From: Polyangiaceae bacterium
Lineage (GTDB): Bacteria; Myxococcota_A; Polyangia; Polyangiales; Polyangiaceae
Direction: 5' to 3'
DNA: 64,000 bases
Assembly (NCBI GenBank): GCA_025937835.1
Contig: JAICQO010000017.1
Location: forward strand, 1 to 64,000
The first letter of the stretch is position 1. Every line of letters begins with the position of its first letter. Made by a program: the position numbers and the translations under genes. Below the pieces are notes generated by a model, which saw only the letters and a program-made list of their open reading frames with translations, had not been told where the DNA came from and searched no databases. Positions 59,909-64,000 of the stretch are shown one piece after another.

Positions 59909-61016
59909 CGATCGGTCGCCGAATCTTCGATTGCGGCGTCTATTGGAACGGGGCTTTTCGCGCCCTCTTGTTAGTTTCGTTGAGACGTGCCGCCCCCAAT
60001 TGTGCGGACACGAGTCACCGGCTGCGTGTTTTCGCCGTCAGGGCGGCGCCAGACTAGCCCAACGTCACTCACTCGCGTCGACTCTTTTTTTTCGATGTTC
60101 ACGTTCGCTGCGGCGCCGCTCACTCCAGCGTTGATTGCTGTAGTGCGTCGCGAGTTGCGGCAGAGATGCGCGAGTGCTGCGCGCACGACACTCGCTCGCA
60201 CACGCGTGCTGTGCTCGGGTGAGTGGCCGGTCGGCGGAAGACGAGCACGCTTTTGAGACGTTGCCCGAGCCGCTCCTCCTGGTGTCTTCATCGCGCACGC
60301 CGACGCAAGAACGAAGCTAAAACTTGGCGGATTCATGTGCGTGGCATGAAGCGTGCTCGTGCTTCGCGACCCCTCATTCGCCGGCACGAGACAGCGCGCG
60401 CGCGGCTTCGAAAGCGTCGAGTGTGCGCGCGGTGGTGTTCTCGTTTTGGCGCTCGTTCTTGAGTCATTCGCACTCCTTTCGAGAAGCGGAGACCGCGTCA
60501 CTCAGAACCAAGGAGTCGGTGGTACCGGCGACAATTCGGTCATGGGTGGCGGGTCCAGGTTGCAACCAGCGCCGGCGACGTTCGGCAGGACCGAAGCTGC
60601 GGGCTACCCGAGCGAGGCGAGCGCGAAGAAGCTTCGAGCTCGTTCGAGCAGCCTGCGGCGGAGCCTGCGCATCCACCGATGACCGTCGCCGAGCCGCTGC
60701 CGATGCCTGGTCTCTCACCCGGTGTTCCGTGCGCCAGGGCTCGGCTGATGGGGCGCGAAAATTGTAAGTTTGCTCGCTCCGAGATACCGACTCTCGGACG
60801 CAGCTCCGTGCTGACCCTGGGGGGCTACTGGGTTGAAAAACCCACTTGGGCGCGTTTCACTATCAACGGACGCTACTGAGGAGAGCCAAGTTGATGCCTC
60901 TCTGGGTTGCGTGTCTGTAAAACTATGCCCAGACTGTTCTGGTCTCGTGTCGGGTCTTCGATCCTCGAAGGCGTTGCGCGAGACGAATCGTCTGCAGTCC
61001 GGAAGGAGGGAACACC
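59909..61016. other. 1.1-kb non-coding stretch with multiple hairpins
   Basis: No convincing gene was found between the porin and the small exported-protein gene. The stretch is AT-richer than the neighbours and contains an 8-T run at 60085-60092. A frame at 60679-60879 (66 residues) lacks homology-like features and is not called. The last 240 bases, 60778-60993, hold five good hairpins (listed separately), followed by a strong Shine-Dalgarno GGAAGGAGGG at 61001-61010. Promoters for both flanking genes must lie here, but none was recognised. Confidence 0.55.
60778..60993 (+). promoter_or_regulatory. Structured leader upstream of small exported protein
   Basis: Five hairpins precede the gene at 61017: TCCGAGA/TCTCGGA (60778-60798); TGGGTT/AACCCA with a GAAA GNRA loop (60829-60844); GAGAG/CTCTC (60881-60902); CTTCGA/TCGAAG (60956-60970); AGACGA/TCGTCT (60981-60993). 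They are separated by unstructured stretches. This could be a long 5' leader, a cis-regulatory RNA or a small RNA. The last two stems lie just upstream of the ribosome-binding site. Confidence 0.4.
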
Positions 61017-61451
61017 ATGCACCAGGCATTCATTGTCGGTCCCATGTTGGCTTCGGGGCTCGCCTTGTTCGGATCCGCCGCGCGGATCCAGGCGGATCGC
61101 ACCGCGTGGCTCAGGCAACCGCAAGAGGAAGCACCCACGCGTGTCTCGGTCTCGTCACTCAAAGCCGAACCGCTGGTGATCCGTCGTGCGCCGCCGCCCG
61201 AACCGATCACCGTTCAGCTGCCGCCGATCGAAGTCATCGGTCACATCCCGCGCGCGGCATCCAAGAGCGCGCCGCCACCGGTCGCGGGCGAAGTCGTCGC
61301 ACAGCCTTGCTCCTCCTGGCAGGACATCGGACCCGCCCACGTGGTCGACGGCAACGCGCTCGGCAGCCCGCGTCGTGTTCGCGAGCTCTGTAACCGATTG
61401 GTTCCCGCGAGCGAGCCCGCGCCCGAGACCACCCTCGCTCCCAGCCCTTGA
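61017..61451 (+). CDS. Small exported or membrane-anchored protein, Pro-rich
   Basis: A 144-residue protein with one N-terminal hydrophobic segment (residues about 5-20) that is a likely signal or anchor, then a Pro/Arg/Ala-rich region with the two cysteines in QPCSSWQ and RELCNRL. No domain is recognised. The start is well supported: GGAAGGAGGG ends 6 nt before the ATG. It is preceded by a structured leader and ends just before a bidirectional terminator shared with the FHA activator gene. Confidence 0.6.
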   Translation: MHQAFIVGPMLASGLALFGSAARIQADRTAWLRQPQEEAPTRVSVSSLKAEPLVIRRAPPPEPITVQLPPIEVIGHIPRAASKSAPPPVAGEVVAQPCSSWQDIGPAHVVDGNALGSPRRVRELCNRLVPASEPAPETTLAPSP

Positions 61452-61455
61452 GCGC

Positions 61456-61499
61456 TGACGGCCCCGTCGAACCGTCCGAGACCGCGACGGGGCCGCCGT
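61456..61499. terminator. Bidirectional terminator hairpin
   Basis: Perfect 10-bp stem GGCCCCGTCG/CGACGGGGCC (61459-61468 with 61484-61493), extended by a GAC/GTC pair across a 3-nt bulge (61456-61458 with 61497-61499), with a 15-nt loop. It lies between two convergent genes (stop at 61451, and stop at 61546 on the minus strand). No T run, as usual here. Confidence 0.6.
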
Positions 61500-61545
61500 C
61501 CATCTCACGGTGTGTCCGCCGAAGGTGCCCGCAGCCCTCGGCGCG

Positions 61546-63297
61546 TCAGGCGCCCGGACGCTTGCGCGGACGGCGGATCCGATACGCGTCCAGCCGATTC
61601 AGCAGCGTGCTGCGCGACACGCCCAAGAGCGCCGCCGCGCGCGATTGATTGCCTGCGGACTGGGCCAGCGCTTCCAGGATCCGATTGCGCTCGGCGAGCT
61701 CATCCGGAGAAAGGTTCGAGATCGGTACGGCCTCGGACACCTCGGGCGTGCTCGTGGGACGAGGCACGAGCAGGATCGAGCGCATCTTGTCGAGCGGCAA
61801 GTGTTCGGGACCTATCGCGCGGCCTTCGCTCAAGACGGCGGCACGCTCGATCACGTTCCTGAGCTCGCGGATGTTTCCCGGCCATGCGTAGTCGAGCAAC
61901 CGCATCGCCGCATCGTCGCGGATCCTGAGCGCGGGCAAGCCGAGCTTCGCCCCGGCGCCGCTCGCAAACTCGCGCGCCAGCGTCAGGATGTCCTCGCGCC
62001 GCTCGCGAAGCGGCGGAATCACGGCGCTGTAGGCCGCGATGCGATAATAGAGATCGCTGCGGAACTGCCCCGACAGAGCCTCGGCTTCGAGATCGCGGTT
62101 GGTGGCGGACAGGAAGCGCACGTCGATCGCCCGCGGCGTGGTGCTGCCGAGCGGCGTGAGCTCGCGCGTCTCGAGCACTTGCAGCAGCTTGGCCTGTAAC
62201 CGCGGCACCAGCTCGCCCACCTCGTCCAGGAAAACGCTGCCCCCCGCCGCGACCTGCAACAGGCCTGGCTTGGGCTGCACGGCTCCCGTGAACGCGCCGC
62301 GCTCGTAGCCGAACAGCTCGCTCTCGAGCAGCGCCTCGGGCAGCGCCGCACAGTTGATGCGCAGAAACGGCTTGCTCGCTCGCGGTGAGCGCTCGTGAAT
62401 GCTGCGAGCCAGCACGTCCTTGCCCACGCCCGTCTCACCCAGGATCAGCACACTGATGTCTCCGCGAGCGACCGCGTCGGTCTCGGCGTAGAGCGCGATC
62501 ATCGAAGGCGAGCGCGGCACCGACTCGCCGCCCGTGGCTCGCGGATCGGGCTCGCTGCCGAAGGACGCAGATAGCTTGGCCAGAAGCGCCGCGGGCGAGC
62601 TCCCGTCGCGCGGACAGGCCAGAAGAGCGCTCTGTGCGCGCGCGCCGGCCTGATCGAGAGCGCCCTCGAGCTCCGCCGCGAACGCGAGCGCGTCCTGTTC
62701 GGTCTCGTCGACCAGCAGCACGGCCCACTCGTTCGCGGAGAGACGAGCGAGGACGTCGGCGGGCTCGAGCTTCGCAGCCAGGACCTGCGCGGGATCCGCC
62801 GGGGAACGCGCCTCGACGCGCACGCCGACCACGTAAAACGGACGCCCTCCGCTCTCTCTCGCACGTTCGCACTGTTCGCTCAGGCGCACCTCGAAGTATT
62901 CGGGGCTGAGCACGCGTCGCGGCACCGCGCGCGAGCGCCGCGCCCGGAGCACCAACACGAAATCTCCGACCAGCGCAGATTCGCCCGGAACCATGCGCTC
63001 GCGGACTCCGGGAAAAAGCGGTCGCCCGCGCAGCACAGTGCCGTTCGAAGAGCCGAGATCCTCGAGCGTGAACTGGTCTTCTTGAATGCGGAGCAGCGCG
63101 TGCCGGCGGGAGACTCCGTTGCCGGCCAGCGAAATCGCCACGTCGCCCCCGCGCCCGATCACGAGCTCGCCGGCCTTCGGCAGCGAGATCCGTGAGACTT
63201 TGCCGTCGCCGGCCGCGAGCAACTCGAAGTCCGCAGCGGAGCCCGAGAGCTTGCTCGTCGAGGCGGGGTCTTCCGTCTCCGGCTGGTTCGATTTCAT
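61546..63297 (-). CDS. FHA-containing sigma-54 activator with degenerate GGDEF-like region
   Basis: A 583-residue enhancer-binding protein. FHA domain about 25-115 (VIGRGGDVAISL, SRRHALL, EDLGSSNGTVLRG). Residues about 130-245 fold like a GGDEF domain (PEYFEVRLSEQCERARESG, then DVLARLSANEWAVLLVDETEQDALAFAAELEGAL) but the GGDEF box is replaced by LSANEW, so it should be catalytically dead. AAA+ domain: Walker A GETGVGKD (287-294), GAFTGA (334-339, sigma-54 contact), Walker B SVFLDEV. Fis-type HTH closes it (NQSRAAALLGVSRSTLLNRLD). ATG overlaps the upstream kinase stop by 4 nt. Likely controlled by phosphorylation through the FHA domain. Confidence 0.88.
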   Translation of the reverse strand: MKSNQPETEDPASTSKLSGSAADFELLAAGDGKVSRISLPKAGELVIGRGGDVAISLAGNGVSRRHALLRIQEDQFTLEDLGSSNGTVLRGRPLFPGVRERMVPGESALVGDFVLVLRARRSRAVPRRVLSPEYFEVRLSEQCERARESGGRPFYVVGVRVEARSPADPAQVLAAKLEPADVLARLSANEWAVLLVDETEQDALAFAAELEGALDQAGARAQSALLACPRDGSSPAALLAKLSASFGSEPDPRATGGESVPRSPSMIALYAETDAVARGDISVLILGETGVGKDVLARSIHERSPRASKPFLRINCAALPEALLESELFGYERGAFTGAVQPKPGLLQVAAGGSVFLDEVGELVPRLQAKLLQVLETRELTPLGSTTPRAIDVRFLSATNRDLEAEALSGQFRSDLYYRIAAYSAVIPPLRERREDILTLAREFASGAGAKLGLPALRIRDDAAMRLLDYAWPGNIRELRNVIERAAVLSEGRAIGPEHLPLDKMRSILLVPRPTSTPEVSEAVPISNLSPDELAERNRILEALAQSAGNQSRAAALLGVSRSTLLNRLDAYRIRRPRKRPGA

Positions 63298-64000
63298 CGG
63301 AGCTCGTAGACGCTCGGTCTCGAATCCGTCTTCGGCGGGTTCGGGGCCGGCACTGCGGGTTTTACCGTCTTTTGCGGTCGTATCGGCGGGGGCTGGCGCA
63401 CGCTGTTCGCGGACGACGCGGAAACACCGGGCTGGGACATCCCGGAGGCGGACGGAGGCGGTGCGGCCTGGGCGGTCGGCGCTGCAGCGGTGGTCGGTAG
63501 TGGCGGCGGCGCGAGCTCTGGTTTCGGCGGCTTCGCGGACAGGGCCGCTTCCGGCGCGGCGTCGTCCGCGCGCAGCCCGAACCACGCCGCCGCCCCGACG
63601 ACCAGCGCCGCGACTGCCGCGAGCAGTAGCCCGGCGCGCGAACGACGTCGCCGCTGGGTCGGGGTCCACGCGGCGGACGCCGTCCTGCCGAGTGTCTCGA
63701 CGCCGCGCACGGGCTTCATCTCGCTCGAGTCCAGCTCGACGACGGGCGCCGTCGCGTCGGGGCGCGAGCTCGGAAGCGAGAAAGCACGCGCCAGCTCTTC
63801 GGCCACGAGGGCCGCGCTCGCGTAGCGGCGAGACGGCTGCCGCTCGACGCAGCGCGCGAACCAAGCGTCGAATGCCGGCGGCAACACCACGCTCGAGCCG
63901 AGCTCGCGGGCGCGCTGACTGGCCTTGACCAACGGCAACACGTGGAGCTCGTTGAACAGTGCTTCTGCTGGTGCGTCGCGCGCCACCGCCAGCCAATAGG
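63294..64000 (-). CDS. Ser/Thr protein kinase, C-terminal part (cut by window edge)
   Basis: The C-terminal end of a Hanks-type kinase whose start lies beyond 64000. The first residues seen (YWLAVARDAPAEALF...) correspond to helix alphaF/G and the segment FARCVERQPSRRY.SAALVAEEL is the conserved end of the kinase lobe (the Arg of subdomain XI). A TM helix follows (RAGLLLAAVAALVVGAAAWF), then a Pro/Ala/Ser-rich extracytoplasmic tail ending in VYELR. Known: PknB-type layout. Its stop overlaps the FHA activator start (ATGA), indicating a kinase/FHA-effector operon; the kinase probably phosphorylates the partner. Confidence 0.85.
   Translation of the reverse strand, partial: YWLAVARDAPAEALFNELHVLPLVKASQRARELGSSVVLPPAFDAWFARCVERQPSRRYASAALVAEELARAFSLPSSRPDATAPVVELDSSEMKPVRGVETLGRTASAAWTPTQRRRRSRAGLLLAAVAALVVGAAAWFGLRADDAAPEAALSAKPPKPELAPPPLPTTAAAPTAQAAPPPSASGMSQPGVSASSANSVRQPPPIRPQKTVKPAVPAPNPPKTDSRPSVYELR

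Noticed and set aside
60679-60879. 66-codon frame in the hairpin-rich intergenic stretch
   Set aside because: No good ribosome-binding site, overlaps two hairpins, and no recognisable sequence. A short real peptide cannot be excluded.
61546-63996. Extension of the FHA activator frame to 816 residues
   Set aside because: Upstream of the ATG at 63297 the frame crosses the kinase gene out of frame and becomes Arg-rich. The ATGA overlap with the kinase stop sets the start.

Overview
The window is about 64 kb of dense, very GC-rich DNA, and everything points to a large-genome member of the Myxococcota, most likely a Polyangia (Sorangium/Polyangium-like) bacterium. The signs are a fibro-slime/DUF4215 lipoprotein, many lipobox secreted proteins, Ser/Thr kinases, FHA-domain regulators, a sigma-54 activator, TamA/TamB, and an elongation factor G with the sequence character of the spirochaete/planctomycete/delta (mitochondrial-like) EF-G1 group. 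I saw no tRNA, rRNA, CRISPR array or prophage. Many starts are GTG and many neighbours overlap as ATGA or GTGA.

Layout. 1-5.8 kb: cysteine-rich lipoprotein, small zinc-ribbon-like protein, FHA/winged-helix regulator, tandem-HTH LuxR-type regulator and a thioredoxin-like lipoprotein. 5.8-16.2 kb: cytosolic GH3 glycosidase, a tamA-tamB outer-membrane biogenesis pair, a YXWGXW-type lipoprotein and two small membrane proteins. 16.2-21.6 kb: membrane Ser/Thr kinase, GH5 glycosidase, a lipoprotein whose start abuts a heptamer repeat, a 0.37-kb ORF-less group II intron-like RNA, and a pirin. 21.9-29.7 kb: pyruvate kinase, an FHA-TM-Lon-like protease, fusA, a GFA-type protein and a triple-cysteine-motif lipoprotein. 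29.8-39.9 kb: two extended ECF sigma factors, an ABC-2 exporter, beta-carbonic anhydrase, a decayed cytochrome c tail, selO, a class V aminotransferase, a hydrolase and a GST. 39.9-45.6 kb: uup, a TerB-like/Coq4-like fusion behind a palindromic operator, a PBP-GAF protein and small proteins. 45.7-49.6 kb: an apparent mbnP-mbnH-regB-regA operon. 49.7-54.8 kb: HTTM pair, VOC/AraC pair, thioesterase, STAS-like protein and a PEBP lipoprotein. 54.9-59.9 kb: solute:sodium symporter operon and a porin. 59.9-64 kb: a 1.1-kb non-coding stretch with several hairpins, a small exported protein, an FHA-sigma54 activator, and the C-terminal end of a Ser/Thr kinase cut by the window edge.

How genes work together. 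Three regulatory units look functional by adjacency: the kinase/FHA-sigma54 activator pair at the right edge (overlapping ATGA), the copper/redox unit MbnP-MbnH with a RegB/RegA-type two-component system 14 nt downstream, and the VOC/AraC pair. TamA and TamB are translationally coupled (TGATG). The symporter large and small subunits are read with a TPR protein and a YggT-like membrane protein, and a porin lies upstream on the same strand.

The strongest candidates for something new are the miniature group II intron-like RNA (20207-20572), the FHA-TM-Lon protease, the TerB/Coq4 fusion with its triple half-site operator, and the mbnPH-regBA operon with a histidine-rich loop in the sensor. All functional calls are from reading the sequence; no database search was run.
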